Source: an uncultured Lachnospiraceae bacterium
Lineage (GTDB): Bacteria > Bacillota > Clostridia > Lachnospirales > Lachnospiraceae
Direction: 5' to 3'
DNA: 64,000 nucleotides
NCBI GenBank assembly: GCA_910587765.1
Contig: CAJUNR010000017.1
Span: forward strand, 1-64,000
Below the pieces are notes generated by a model. It saw only the letters and a program-made list of their open reading frames with translations. It was not told where the DNA came from and made no database searches. Made by a program: the position numbers and the translations under genes. Below, in pieces: positions 24,211 through 33,548 of this stretch (position 1 is the first letter of the stretch; the number at the start of each line of letters is the position of its first letter).

Positions 24211-25821
24211 ATGCCAGTTAAATACGTATTTGTCACCGGCGGCGTCGTATCCGGTCTCGGAAAGGGCATCACGGCCGCTTCTCTGGGACGGCTTTTAAAA
24301 GCGCGCGGCTACAAAGTCACCATGCAGAAATTCGATCCCTACATCAACATCGATCCCGGCACCATGAATCCGGTGCAGCACGGCGAAGTCTTTGTCACGG
24401 ACGACGGAGCGGAAACCGACCTCGACCTGGGACACTATGAGCGTTTCATTGATGAAAGTCTCGATAAAAATTCCAACGTCACCACCGGCAAGGTGTACTG
24501 GTCCGTACTCCAGAAGGAGCGTCGCGGCGACTACGGAGGCGGGACCGTACAGGTGATCCCTCATATCACCAACGAGATCAAGAGCCGGTTCTACCGGAAC
24601 TTCACCTCCGAAGACATGCACATCGCCATCATAGAAACCGGCGGAACGGTGGGTGACATCGAGAGCCAGCCTTTTCTGGAGGCCATCCGTCAGTTCCAGC
24701 ACGAGGTAGGGCATGACAACGCGATCATCATCCATGTGACCCTGATTCCGTATCTGAAAGCTTCCGGCGAGATGAAGACCAAGCCCACCCAGGCTTCGGT
24801 AAAAGAACTCCAGGGCATGGGAATCCAGCCGGATATCATCGTCTGCCGTACGGAGCTTCCTCTGGAAAAGGGAATCAAGGACAAGATCGCTCTGTTCTGC
24901 AACGTACCCAAAAACCATGTCCTCCAGAATCTCGATGTGGAGTATCTGTATGAAGCTCCTCTCGCCATGGAGGAAGAGCATCTCGCACAGGTCGCCTGCG
25001 AATGTCTCAAGCTTTCATGCCCGGAGCCGGATCTGACCGACTGGACGGAGATGGTCAACAAACTGCGCCATCCGACGACGGAAGTGAACATCGCCCTTGT
25101 AGGAAAATACATCCAGCTCCACGACGCGTACATCTCCGTCGTGGAAGCTTTAAAACACGGCGGCATTGACAACCATGCGGTTGTGAACATCAAGTGGATC
25201 GACTCCGAGCTGGTCACGGAAGAGAATGTGGAAGAACTGCTCGCAGACGTCACCGGCGTCCTCGTACCCGGAGGCTTCGGCGACCGGGGAATCGACGGCA
25301 AGATTACTGCCATCCGCTATGCCAGAGAACACCGGATCCCCTTCCTCGGGCTGTGTCTCGGCATGCAGCTTGCCATCGTGGAATACGCCCGCCATGCGGC
25401 GGGGCTGGAGGACGCCCACAGCATCGAACTGGATCCCAACACCCCCTATCCGGTCATCGCCCTGATGCCGGATCAGAACGGCGTAGAGGATATCGGCGGT
25501 ACGCTCCGGCTGGGTTCCTGCCCCTGCGTGCTGAACAGGGACACGAAAGCATATGCGCTGTATGGAAGCGAACAGATCGAAGAACGCCACCGCCATCGGT
25601 ATGAAGTAAACAACGATTACCGCTCCGTACTGGCGGAACACGGCATGACGCTGTCCGGTCTCTCGCCGGACGGACGGATTGTGGAGATGATCGAGCTGAA
25701 AGATCATCCGTTCTTCATCGCCACCCAGGCTCATCCGGAACTGAAATCCAGGCCCAACCGCCCGCACCCACTGTTTAAAGGATTTGTGGAAGCTGCGCTG
25801 AAGGCACAGGCTCCGGAATAG
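24211..25821 (+). CDS. pyrG: CTP synthase
   Basis: Makes CTP from UTP, ATP and glutamine; last step of pyrimidine nucleotide synthesis. 536 residues: the amidoligase domain starts with KYVFVTGGVVSGLGKGITAA and includes DPYINIDPGTMNP; the C-terminal glutaminase has the oxyanion/Cys nucleophile block FLGLCLGMQLA and the His-Glu pair in ATQAHPELKSR. The ATG at 24211 is used because AGGAGG lies 11 bases upstream; an earlier in-frame TTG is inside the ribosome-binding region. Monocistronic, followed by a terminator. Confidence 0.97.
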   Translation: MPVKYVFVTGGVVSGLGKGITAASLGRLLKARGYKVTMQKFDPYINIDPGTMNPVQHGEVFVTDDGAETDLDLGHYERFIDESLDKNSNVTTGKVYWSVLQKERRGDYGGGTVQVIPHITNEIKSRFYRNFTSEDMHIAIIETGGTVGDIESQPFLEAIRQFQHEVGHDNAIIIHVTLIPYLKASGEMKTKPTQASVKELQGMGIQPDIIVCRTELPLEKGIKDKIALFCNVPKNHVLQNLDVEYLYEAPLAMEEEHLAQVACECLKLSCPEPDLTDWTEMVNKLRHPTTEVNIALVGKYIQLHDAYISVVEALKHGGIDNHAVVNIKWIDSELVTEENVEELLADVTGVLVPGGFGDRGIDGKITAIRYAREHRIPFLGLCLGMQLAIVEYARHAAGLEDAHSIELDPNTPYPVIALMPDQNGVEDIGGTLRLGSCPCVLNRDTKAYALYGSEQIEERHRHRYEVNNDYRSVLAEHGMTLSGLSPDGRIVEMIELKDHPFFIATQAHPELKSRPNRPHPLFKGFVEAALKAQAPE

Positions 25822-25840
25822 ATGGAACAGGTTCTGCAGG

Positions 25841-25877
25841 ACAGGGCTGTCGGGAAATTCCCGGCAGCCCTGTTTTC
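25841..25877 (+). terminator. pyrG terminator
   Basis: Stem ACAGGGCTG-t-CGGGAA / TTCCCG-g-CAGCCCTGT followed by TTTTCT, 20 bases after the pyrG stop and between convergent genes. Confidence 0.9.
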
Positions 25878-25897
25878 TATAACCCTGAATTTCTGTT

Positions 25898-27103
25898 CTA
25901 TGCTTCCATAACCGTCCTGCGGATTTCCGCCTCGGTTCCATGCAGGGAGCCCTGCACCATCTCCGGCTTCCCTCCTCCTTTTCCCTGAAACTTTTCGTTC
26001 AGCGTTTTGGAAAACGCGCGCAGATCAACAGTTCTGCTCCCAAGGATATAGTGATACCCGGTCTCCTCCGTGCCGATAAAAGCGCCGCAGATTCCTTCGC
26101 ACCGTTCCACCGCGCTGTTGATAAAGTTCCGTGCCGCAATGCTGTCCAGTTCCTCCTCGAAGATACAGACGCCGCGTGTCTCTGCCGTCAGCTCCGCCAG
26201 CTTCTGCTGCAGATACCTCTCCTGCATGCGGTTCAGTTGTTCCCTCAGGCGGTTCTGCTGCTCCTTCAGACGAAGCACCGCGTCTTCAATCTTCTCCGGT
26301 TTTGCGGAGAGCGCAACCGATACCGCCGTCACGCTCTGCTGTTTCTTCTGATAATCCGCCAGCGCGCGGGAACCGCACAGTATCGTCATCCTGCACCCTC
26401 CACGGTGTTTTTCGCAGCCGGTGATCCGGATCAGTCCGATCTCCCCGGACCGTTCCACATGGGGCGCGCAGCAGGCGCAGATATCATACCCCGGTATGGA
26501 TACAATGCGGACCTGTCCTTCGATCTCGATCTTGCTCCGATAGTTCACGGCTTTCAACTGCTCCTTTGTCGGATACAGCACCTGTATGGGTACGTTCTCA
26601 AACACACCCCGGTTGGCCCGAAGCTCGAGATCTCGCACCTGCTCCTCCGTCAGTTCCCCGTCAAAATCCAGCGTCGTGATCTCCGCACCCAGATGAAACC
26701 CTACGTTGTCGTATCCGTACAGATTGTGCACAAGCCCCGATAAGATATGTTCTCCCGAATGCTGCTGCATGCGGTCAAAGCGCACGTCAAAATTCAGCCT
26801 GCCCTTCACTGTGCGCCCCGGTTCCAGCGGCTCTTTTGTCTCATGCACGATCAGGCCGTCCTTTTCGTGCGTATCAAAGACCTCGACGTCATCGAGCCGG
26901 CCGACGTCTCCGAACTGTCCTCCGCCCTCCGGGAAGAATGCGGTCCGGTCCAGTACGATCCGGTAGCCTGTTTTTTCTCCTTCAGCCGTCCGTTTCTCCT
27001 CGCAGGACAACACCGTGGCTTCAAATTCCTTCCTATGGCTGTCTTTGTAATATAGCTTCTCCGTCTCCCGTTCGTGGGCAATCATCTGTTTTTCTTCCAT
27101 CAT
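25898..27103 (-). CDS. Alanyl-tRNA editing protein, AlaX-L type
   Basis: Free-standing editing protein that removes wrongly attached amino acids from tRNA-Ala. The 401-residue product aligns with the alanyl-tRNA synthetase C-terminal half: TAFFPEGGGQFGD, the zinc motif HSGEH, the second metal motif CCAPH, a coiled-coil region (RLKEQQNRLREQLNRMQERY), and a DHHA1-like end with KFQGKGGGKPEMVQGS. The gene start overlaps the stop of the upstream methyltransferase by four bases (ATGA), so it is the last gene of a coupled operon. The length with DHHA1 marks the long (AlaX-L) form. Confidence 0.9.
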   Translation of the reverse strand: MMEEKQMIAHERETEKLYYKDSHRKEFEATVLSCEEKRTAEGEKTGYRIVLDRTAFFPEGGGQFGDVGRLDDVEVFDTHEKDGLIVHETKEPLEPGRTVKGRLNFDVRFDRMQQHSGEHILSGLVHNLYGYDNVGFHLGAEITTLDFDGELTEEQVRDLELRANRGVFENVPIQVLYPTKEQLKAVNYRSKIEIEGQVRIVSIPGYDICACCAPHVERSGEIGLIRITGCEKHRGGCRMTILCGSRALADYQKKQQSVTAVSVALSAKPEKIEDAVLRLKEQQNRLREQLNRMQERYLQQKLAELTAETRGVCIFEEELDSIAARNFINSAVERCEGICGAFIGTEETGYHYILGSRTVDLRAFSKTLNEKFQGKGGGKPEMVQGSLHGTEAEIRRTVMEA

Positions 27104-28278
27104 TCGTCTCCTGCAAATAATAATTCATCCAGCGTCGGCCGGAATCCGAACGCTTTCTTCAATTCCTCCACCTCCCGCCTGGCTTCCTGCTTCACCGAGG
27201 CCGGAAGCGCCGTCCGCACCGCCCGGATGAGGATGTTCTTCGGCGTGTGGGACAGATCCACAAACTCCAGAAGCTGCGTCCTGTACCCGCAGGCGGTCAG
27301 CAGATTCCCCCGGACGGCGTCGGTCATCAGCGCCGCCGTCCGTTCCTGTACGATTCCGTAGCGGGTCAGAATGGACAGTTCTTCACTTTTCATCTGCCGG
27401 TTCAGCTCGTGCTGACAGCAGGGTACCGAGAAGATCAGCCCTGCCTTCCAGCGGACCGCGTTGTAGAGCGCATAGTCAGTGGCCGTATCGCAGGCGTGCA
27501 GAGAGACGACCATGTCCACCGGATGCGGACAGTCGTAGCCGTTGATATCTCCCAGTTCAAAATGCAGACCCTCGTAGCCGTATTTTTCGGCGGCGCGGTT
27601 ACAGTTCCCGATCACCTCTTTTTTCAGGTCCAGCCCCGTCATCCGCACTTCCATTCCTTTCAGCTCCGTCAGATAATAGTAGAGAATAAAGGTCAGATAG
27701 GATTTCCCGCAGCCGAAATCAATCACCGTCAACGGACGGTCCGTGGGCAGACTGTCAACCGCGTCGTCCACCAGCTCCACGAACCGGTTGATCTGCCGGT
27801 ATTTGTCATACATCGACCGGACCACCCTGCCTTCGGCGGTAAAGATACCCATATCCACCAGCGGCGGTATCACCGTCCCTTCCTCCAGAAGAGAATTTTT
27901 CTTCCGGTTATGGCTGCTCTTTTCCCTGGGCGCCTGCGCCGTGCGCTTCTTCTGCAGAACGGCCCTGCCGCCTTTGGAAACGCGGACGGCGTATTCCCAT
28001 TCTCCGTCCCAGGCGTTGCACTGGCGAAAATCGGAGGACAGGGCTTCCAGTACAAAGGCCCTCGCCCCGTCTTCCGTCAGATTCTCATGAAACACCTGTT
28101 TTTCGGTATACTTTTCCGCCTGCCAGCCGGTTTCCAGCCGGTTGAGAACGATCTTCCGGTACTGCCGCTGCGCTTCCCTGAACGCATTTTTCCTCGCACT
28201 GCTCAGTATCACCTTATAAGGACGCGCCTCCCAGAGCGCCTCCGTCTTCTGCCGCAGCTCCTGCTGTGTTCCTTCCAT
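27100..28278 (-). CDS. SAM-dependent methyltransferase, METTL25/RRNAD1-like
   Basis: A 392-residue class I methyltransferase. Motif I reads TVIDFGCGKSYLTFILYYYL (around residue 190), followed by TGLDLKKEVIGNC, and a post-motif VVSLHACDTATDYALY with FSVPCCQHELN, a pattern of the methyltransferase-like 25/RRNAD1-type family (substrate possibly RNA). The first 150 residues form a basic, less conserved domain. It follows the Hsp70 gene by 7 bases and overlaps the AlaX gene. Exact substrate is unknown; the neighbour makes a tRNA or rRNA role plausible but this is inference. Confidence 0.75.
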   Translation of the reverse strand: MEGTQQELRQKTEALWEARPYKVILSSARKNAFREAQRQYRKIVLNRLETGWQAEKYTEKQVFHENLTEDGARAFVLEALSSDFRQCNAWDGEWEYAVRVSKGGRAVLQKKRTAQAPREKSSHNRKKNSLLEEGTVIPPLVDMGIFTAEGRVVRSMYDKYRQINRFVELVDDAVDSLPTDRPLTVIDFGCGKSYLTFILYYYLTELKGMEVRMTGLDLKKEVIGNCNRAAEKYGYEGLHFELGDINGYDCPHPVDMVVSLHACDTATDYALYNAVRWKAGLIFSVPCCQHELNRQMKSEELSILTRYGIVQERTAALMTDAVRGNLLTACGYRTQLLEFVDLSHTPKNILIRAVRTALPASVKQEARREVEELKKAFGFRPTLDELLFAGDE

Positions 28279-28285
28279 ATAGAAA

Positions 28286-29980
28286 CTACTCCCACTCGTC
28301 GAGCTTCTCCAGAAATTCGATCAGCTCCTGTTTGGTCTGCGCAATCTGTTCCTGATCATAGGAATTGAGCGCGCGTTCAAATTTCCGGAGCACCTGCTCT
28401 ACCTGCGTCCGTTTGTAGCCCAGACTTTCTTCGTAAATCCGTTCTCCGCGGAGCAGCAGGAATTTATTCTCCTCCTTGTCCCGCGGATGAATTTTCAGAT
28501 AGGACAGCGTCTCCAGCCGCTCTTCGATCTCCTCCTCGCTCATATCCAGATCCCGGTCCTTGAATACCTGCCGGGTTTTCTTTCCGCTGGAGATCACCTT
28601 GACCTCCACTTCCAGAATGGAATTGATATCGTAAGTATAGGTCACATCCACCGCTTCCTCCCCCGCCTTGTTGGCCGGAACGTCAATCATCAGCTCGCCG
28701 AGCGACAGATTATTGACGGCGAAACGGCTCTCACCCTGGAGAATATGAATCCGAATTTTCGTCTGATTGTCCCGGACCGTATAAAGCCGTTCAGTCCGGC
28801 TGGCAGGGATGACGGTATTTCGTTCAATGATCGGCAGGAAGACGCCGTTCTCAAACTGATGTTCTGCATACTCTCTGACCACCTCCGTCCCCAGCGTAAA
28901 CGGACAGACATCGGTCAGAATCACCTCCCGGATCCCTTCCTTACGTTCCTTCATGGCCGCCTGAATCGCGGCGCCCAGCGCTACCGTCTCGTCCGGGTTG
29001 AGATTGGTATCCGGAATCATGTGGAACAGCTTTCCGGCAAATTTGCGCACAACCGGAGATTTTGTCGCTCCGCCCACCAGTACGACCTTGTCAATATCCG
29101 ACAGACGGATGTGCGCATCCTTGAGGCTCCTTTTCACCGGCTGGCGGATCCGCTCCAGCAGCTCCCCGCACGCCTCCTCATACTCGGTCAGCTCCACCGG
29201 CATGCTGTATTCTTCTTCGCCGATGCGGCAGGTCATAACGGAAGTGCGGGCGCTCCCGAAGCCGACCTTACACAGTTCCGCCTGTTTGCGGATATGTTTG
29301 CTCGCCTTCTCGCTCAGGGTAAAGCGGTTGATCTGGGGATATTTCTCATAGAACATCTTCTCCAGCACCGCCGTAAAATCTTCTCCTCCGAGGAAGTTGT
29401 CCCCCGCCACCGCGTGAACCTCCAGAATCGTATCGTACAGCTCCAGAATCGACACGTCGAAGGTCCCGCCTCCCAGATCGAAGACGAGGAAACGCGCCTG
29501 GTCCCTCTGCTGCCACAGGCCGTAGGCGATGGCCGCCGCCGTCGGTTCGCTGATGATGCGCTCCACCTTCAATCCCGCCAGCTCTCCGGCGCGCTTCGTG
29601 GCACGCCTTCTGGCATCGTTGAAATAGGCCGGCACGCTGATCACCGCCTCCGTCACCGTCTCCCCCAGATACACCTCCGCATCCTCTTTCAGAAAGCGGA
29701 GCACAAAAGACGACAGTTCCTCCGCCGTGAACTCTTTGTCTCTCAGGACGAATTTCTTATTACTCCCCATGCTCCGTTTAAACAGGGAAGCGCCGCTGCC
29801 CGGATGCAGCAGCATCTGTTCCGCCGCAGATTCTCCCACATAGACCTGGCCCTCTTCGTCAATGCTCACCACCGACGGCGTCATGGGTTTTCCAAGACGA
29901 TTCGGTATTATCTTCGGGCCTTCTTCCGTATAATATGCCACGAGGCTGTTCGTGGTCCCAAGATCAATTCCTACGATCAT
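28286..29980 (-). CDS. hscC: Hsp70-family chaperone, HscC type
   Basis: ATP-dependent chaperone of 564 residues, shorter than DnaK (about 610-640). The ATPase domain is complete: GIDLGTTNSLVAYY, VPAYFNDARRRATKRAGELA, FDLGGGTFDVSIL, and VVLVGGATKSPVVRK. The substrate-binding part begins near DVCPFTLGTEV and the helical lid is shortened, ending in a coiled-coil-like acidic tail. This size and the marginal lid are features of the HscC group. Upstream and coupled to it is a TPR protein with a degenerate J-like N-terminus, the probable partner. No grpE, dnaJ or CIRCE operator is nearby, so it is not the general heat-shock DnaK. Confidence 0.85.
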   Translation of the reverse strand: MIVGIDLGTTNSLVAYYTEEGPKIIPNRLGKPMTPSVVSIDEEGQVYVGESAAEQMLLHPGSGASLFKRSMGSNKKFVLRDKEFTAEELSSFVLRFLKEDAEVYLGETVTEAVISVPAYFNDARRRATKRAGELAGLKVERIISEPTAAAIAYGLWQQRDQARFLVFDLGGGTFDVSILELYDTILEVHAVAGDNFLGGEDFTAVLEKMFYEKYPQINRFTLSEKASKHIRKQAELCKVGFGSARTSVMTCRIGEEEYSMPVELTEYEEACGELLERIRQPVKRSLKDAHIRLSDIDKVVLVGGATKSPVVRKFAGKLFHMIPDTNLNPDETVALGAAIQAAMKERKEGIREVILTDVCPFTLGTEVVREYAEHQFENGVFLPIIERNTVIPASRTERLYTVRDNQTKIRIHILQGESRFAVNNLSLGELMIDVPANKAGEEAVDVTYTYDINSILEVEVKVISSGKKTRQVFKDRDLDMSEEEIEERLETLSYLKIHPRDKEENKFLLLRGERIYEESLGYKRTQVEQVLRKFERALNSYDQEQIAQTKQELIEFLEKLDEWE

Positions 29981-29984
29981 CTGT

Positions 29985-32900
29985 TTACTTTATCTCCTTA
30001 CGAAGTTTTTTCACCATTTCCTTGAGTTCCAGATCCACCGGGCAGAGCTCCAGCGCTTTTTCGTACTGTTCCAGTGCATCCCTTTTCCGTCCTTCCCCCA
30101 GACACAGGTAATAAAGTCCCAGGTTCCGGTATTTCTCGTAGCACTCCGCGTTCCTGCAGTGTTCGCACCGATAGCCGGCGTCCATCAGCCGAAACATATC
30201 GTACGCCTTTCCCATCTCTCCCATATACAGCCGGCACTCTCCGATTCTGGACAGGTGCAGCGGACGTTTGGCGGGATAGGCCAGATACGCCTCCTCAAAA
30301 CAGGCTTCTTCCAGATACAGGTCATACGCCTTCTTCGCGCACTGCGCGGCCTTTTTGTAATGCTTCAACAGATAGTGCAGTCTGGCCTGAAAACGCGCAT
30401 TGGACGCCCGGGAAATCCGGGAGGCGTTCCAGCCTTTATTCGCGTATCCCTTCTCCGCTTTCTCCAGAATCCGCAGCGCGCCCGCATAGTCGAAATACTG
30501 GTTCATCAGCCGCTCCGCGTAATCCGTATGCCGCAGATACGCGTCCTCCTTGATGTCCGCGGACTGTACGGCCTTTTTATAGAAGGCTTTGGCCCTCCGA
30601 AGCTGCCCCTGGGCGAACCAGACGTCCCCGATCTTCAGCAGGTACTCTTTATCGTTCCACCTGGCACCGGCAGTCTCATAGGACTCGATGGCGTGCGCAT
30701 AATCTCCCTGATAAAAATACAGGTCGCCGATTTCCTCGTAGAAGATCGTGCGGTCGGGAAACCATTCCAGATCTTTCTGATAGCATACGATCGCCCGCGC
30801 ATAATCGCCCAGAATCTCGTAGCAGTCCGCCATATTGCTGTAGGGCAGAACCCTTCTGTCCTCCTGCCGGTTCAGCACCTCCAGGGACTTTTCGTACATC
30901 TCGATGCTCTTTCGATACTCTCCCATATGCTTGTAGCTGTAACCGATGTTGTTATAGGCGGCCCAGTCCTCGGGCTGATACGTCAGCGCTTTCTCAAAAT
31001 CGCTGATGGCCTTCTGAAGATGCATGGCCGCCCGGTGCATCAGTCCCCGGTGCACCAGAATATAACAGTTTTCCTGCTGCTCCACCTGACGATCCATGCA
31101 ACGGACCGCTTTCTTATATTCTCGCGGATCAAAGTTTCTCTTATACCGATCCATATAAATATCTGCGATTTTCTCATTTACATCCCGGTAGGAGTCATTG
31201 ATTTCCGCCGCTTTCAGGAAATTCTCAAGGGCTTCGTTCTCGTGTCCCAGCCCCTCGTGACAGCATCCGAGCCCGTAATAATAGCCTGCCGTCTCATCAT
31301 AGTCCGGCTTGGCAATCCGGTAAGCGCCGAGCGCGCCTTCAAAGTCTTCCTTGCCGCGGAGCACTTCGGCTTTGACCATAAAGTACTGGCATTTGGAAGG
31401 ATTCTGCCGGATGGCCTCCGCCAGATGAAAGAGCGCCGGGTCATACCGGTCGTCGTCCCATTCCAGAAGCGCAAGTTCAAATTCAATCTCCGACAGATCT
31501 TCCAGATCGGTATCCTCCGGATTGACGGAAGCCTTGAGCTCCTTCAGCATCCGCATGGGCTCCTTCCGCTGCTCTTCGCTCTCCGACAGATAGCGGAGCG
31601 TTCTCGCGTGACAGAGTTTCATCTCGTCGCTGAACTCCACCTCATTCGCGATCGCCCGCTCCATGACCTGCTTCGCGTCCTCGTACTGGTCATAGATGAG
31701 AAAGACTCTCGCCGCCAGCAGATACGGCTTGTAGTACACTTTGTAAATATCCACCGCCCGATGGTAATCATCCACCACTCCCTGTCCGTTGCGCATGTCA
31801 AAAAACGCCTGCTGCCGAAACAGATAGGCCGGATAATATCCCGCGTCGATCTCCAGAATCTGATCGCACTTGTCGACGGTTTTCTCGTATGCCTCCATGG
31901 ACAGATAGGCTTCCGCGAGATTGCACATCGCACCCAGGTGGTCATAGTGGTCCGTATTCTCCTTCTCGGCTTTGACCAGAGTCTCAACCGCTTCTTCATA
32001 GTTTCCGATCTTGGTCAGACAGATTCCCAGGAGCAGACAGGCCGTTCCTTTTCTGCGCAGCCGCTTCTTCGCTTCCTCGCTTCCGTCGTCCGTCGTGGCC
32101 TCGATCATCGACAACCATTCCCGCAGCTCCGGAACCGCTTCCTCATTGCGTCCCAGCGCCGCCAGCACTCTCCCCTTCAGATTGTGATAGCTGTAATAGA
32201 TCTCCTCTCCCGGCACAATGCGGTCGAGAATGCGGATGGCCTCTTCCGCGTTCTTATTCTGATACTCGCACCACGCCATCTCCACACGGAGCGCATCCTT
32301 CTCTTTCTCATCCTCCGACTCCGACACCTGCCTTGCGTATTTCCCAAGCAGCAGCCGGTTGGCCTGTTCTATGTATTCGTCCGCGCGCTGGCCGGAACCG
32401 TCTTCCTCCCACAAATCCAGCGCCAGCTCTTTCGCCCGCTCCGCGGTCTCCTCGCTCTCCAGATAATACTTGATGATTCCGATCCGGGAATTGAACGCCC
32501 CCTCGGACTGCTGCCACCAGGCAAACGCGGTTTCCTTCTCCCCCGCGTCCCATTTCACGTCCGCGGCCCGGGAGACGAGATATCCGTCCTGCGGATAATC
32601 CCTCACCAGCTCCTCCGCCTTCTGCAGCGCCTCTTCCATCCTGCCGTCCACCTGCAGCAGCTTCATGCGCTCCGCTTCCTCCCACGGATACCAGACTCCG
32701 TACGCGGGCAGCTCCGAGAGCCGCTGCGCCGCCTTCTCGTACTCCTTCTGGTCGCACAGGCTGCGCACATCCATGTAGCCCTGAATGTAGCCGTCCACAT
32801 TCACGTCCTCCATACGGACGGCGTCCGTCCGCAGCTTCATCCGCGAAAAGTCCACGAAGTAGTCATATTCCATATAGTGCTTCGCATAATCCAGAAAATC

Positions 32901-33356
32901 CGCCGGATAGCGCTCTTTGAGCGTATCGTAGTCCTCCGCAAACTGCAGCTCCCGGTTCAGGCACTGCCAGACTTCCTTCGGCAGATAAAAATGAGACAAA
33001 AGCCAGGCCAGCAGCGCCTCCCTGGCGTCCAGAGACGTATCCAGCCCCTGACAGATCTCGTCCTTCAGAAGCTTCTCCCAGCAGCCGACGTCCCCTCTCC
33101 TGCGGAAGTCCTTGTACACCTTCTCAAACCGGTCCAGCCAGAGATCAATCTCCGTTTTCTCCTCTTCCTCGTCTTCCTCCTGCGCCTCCCGCAGAAGCGC
33201 GAGCGCCCCCTCGTACGCTTCCCGCAGTTTCCGGAAGCCCTCCGGATCGTCCTCCGGATTCGTAAGCCTGAGTTTTTTCATATATGCGGACCGGACTTCC
33301 CGTTCGTCCGTCAGTTCCCCCAGTTCCAGTGTATGCAGGATCAGTTCCTTTTCCAT
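29985..33356 (-). CDS. TPR-repeat protein with J-like N-terminus
   Basis: A 1123-residue, probably cytoplasmic protein. Residues about 5-50 look like a J-domain (LGELTDEREVRSAYMKKLRL, then PEGFRKLREAYEGAL), but the HPD tripeptide needed to stimulate Hsp70 is NPE and the loop is short. From about residue 250 to the end are many tetratricopeptide-like repeats, e.g. AAYNNIGYSYKHMGEYRKSI and YSNMADCYEILGDYARAIVC. The start at 33356 follows AAGGGG; a longer ORF has no site. It overlaps the regulatory region of the Hsp70 gene (4 bases apart), which suggests that the two work together. Confidence 0.8.
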   Translation of the reverse strand: MEKELILHTLELGELTDEREVRSAYMKKLRLTNPEDDPEGFRKLREAYEGALALLREAQEEDEEEEKTEIDLWLDRFEKVYKDFRRRGDVGCWEKLLKDEICQGLDTSLDAREALLAWLLSHFYLPKEVWQCLNRELQFAEDYDTLKERYPADFLDYAKHYMEYDYFVDFSRMKLRTDAVRMEDVNVDGYIQGYMDVRSLCDQKEYEKAAQRLSELPAYGVWYPWEEAERMKLLQVDGRMEEALQKAEELVRDYPQDGYLVSRAADVKWDAGEKETAFAWWQQSEGAFNSRIGIIKYYLESEETAERAKELALDLWEEDGSGQRADEYIEQANRLLLGKYARQVSESEDEKEKDALRVEMAWCEYQNKNAEEAIRILDRIVPGEEIYYSYHNLKGRVLAALGRNEEAVPELREWLSMIEATTDDGSEEAKKRLRRKGTACLLLGICLTKIGNYEEAVETLVKAEKENTDHYDHLGAMCNLAEAYLSMEAYEKTVDKCDQILEIDAGYYPAYLFRQQAFFDMRNGQGVVDDYHRAVDIYKVYYKPYLLAARVFLIYDQYEDAKQVMERAIANEVEFSDEMKLCHARTLRYLSESEEQRKEPMRMLKELKASVNPEDTDLEDLSEIEFELALLEWDDDRYDPALFHLAEAIRQNPSKCQYFMVKAEVLRGKEDFEGALGAYRIAKPDYDETAGYYYGLGCCHEGLGHENEALENFLKAAEINDSYRDVNEKIADIYMDRYKRNFDPREYKKAVRCMDRQVEQQENCYILVHRGLMHRAAMHLQKAISDFEKALTYQPEDWAAYNNIGYSYKHMGEYRKSIEMYEKSLEVLNRQEDRRVLPYSNMADCYEILGDYARAIVCYQKDLEWFPDRTIFYEEIGDLYFYQGDYAHAIESYETAGARWNDKEYLLKIGDVWFAQGQLRRAKAFYKKAVQSADIKEDAYLRHTDYAERLMNQYFDYAGALRILEKAEKGYANKGWNASRISRASNARFQARLHYLLKHYKKAAQCAKKAYDLYLEEACFEEAYLAYPAKRPLHLSRIGECRLYMGEMGKAYDMFRLMDAGYRCEHCRNAECYEKYRNLGLYYLCLGEGRKRDALEQYEKALELCPVDLELKEMVKKLRKEIK

Positions 33357-33409
33357 CGTAAGTTTCACCCCTTCTGCCTCATAATCCAATATCCATACCC
33401 ATGATAGAC

Positions 33410-33418
33410 AGTATAACA
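33410..33418 (-). promoter_or_regulatory. Extended -10 promoter of the TPR-hscC operon
   Basis: TGT-TATACT on the minus strand, an extended -10; no convincing -35 at 17 bases. About 55 bases before the TPR gene start. Confidence 0.5.
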
Positions 33419-33451
33419 CTTTTTCCGGGAATTGAGTAGACTCAAGCAGAA

Positions 33452-33508
33452 AAAATGACGCCTGCCACAAACTGCATCCGCATTCCTGTCAGGCGTCATT
33501 TTATTTTT
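33452..33508 (-). terminator. Terminator after the proline symporter gene
   Basis: 13-bp perfect stem AAAATGACGCCTG / CAGGCGTCATTTT with a 25-base loop and T-tracts on both strands (TTTTTT on the minus strand). Lies 40 bases past the stop of the gene at 33549. Confidence 0.85.
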
Positions 33509-33548
33509 CCGCTTTTTTCCGCTGTTTTTCAGTTATTTCATAACCAAA

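Noticed and set aside
29952..33404. Plus-strand open frame of 1150 codons opposite the TPR gene
   Set aside because: It mirrors the codon structure of the minus-strand gene, is rich in Leu/Arg/His/Pro as antisense frames are, and has no ribosome-binding site or family motif. The TPR frame shows clear repeats.
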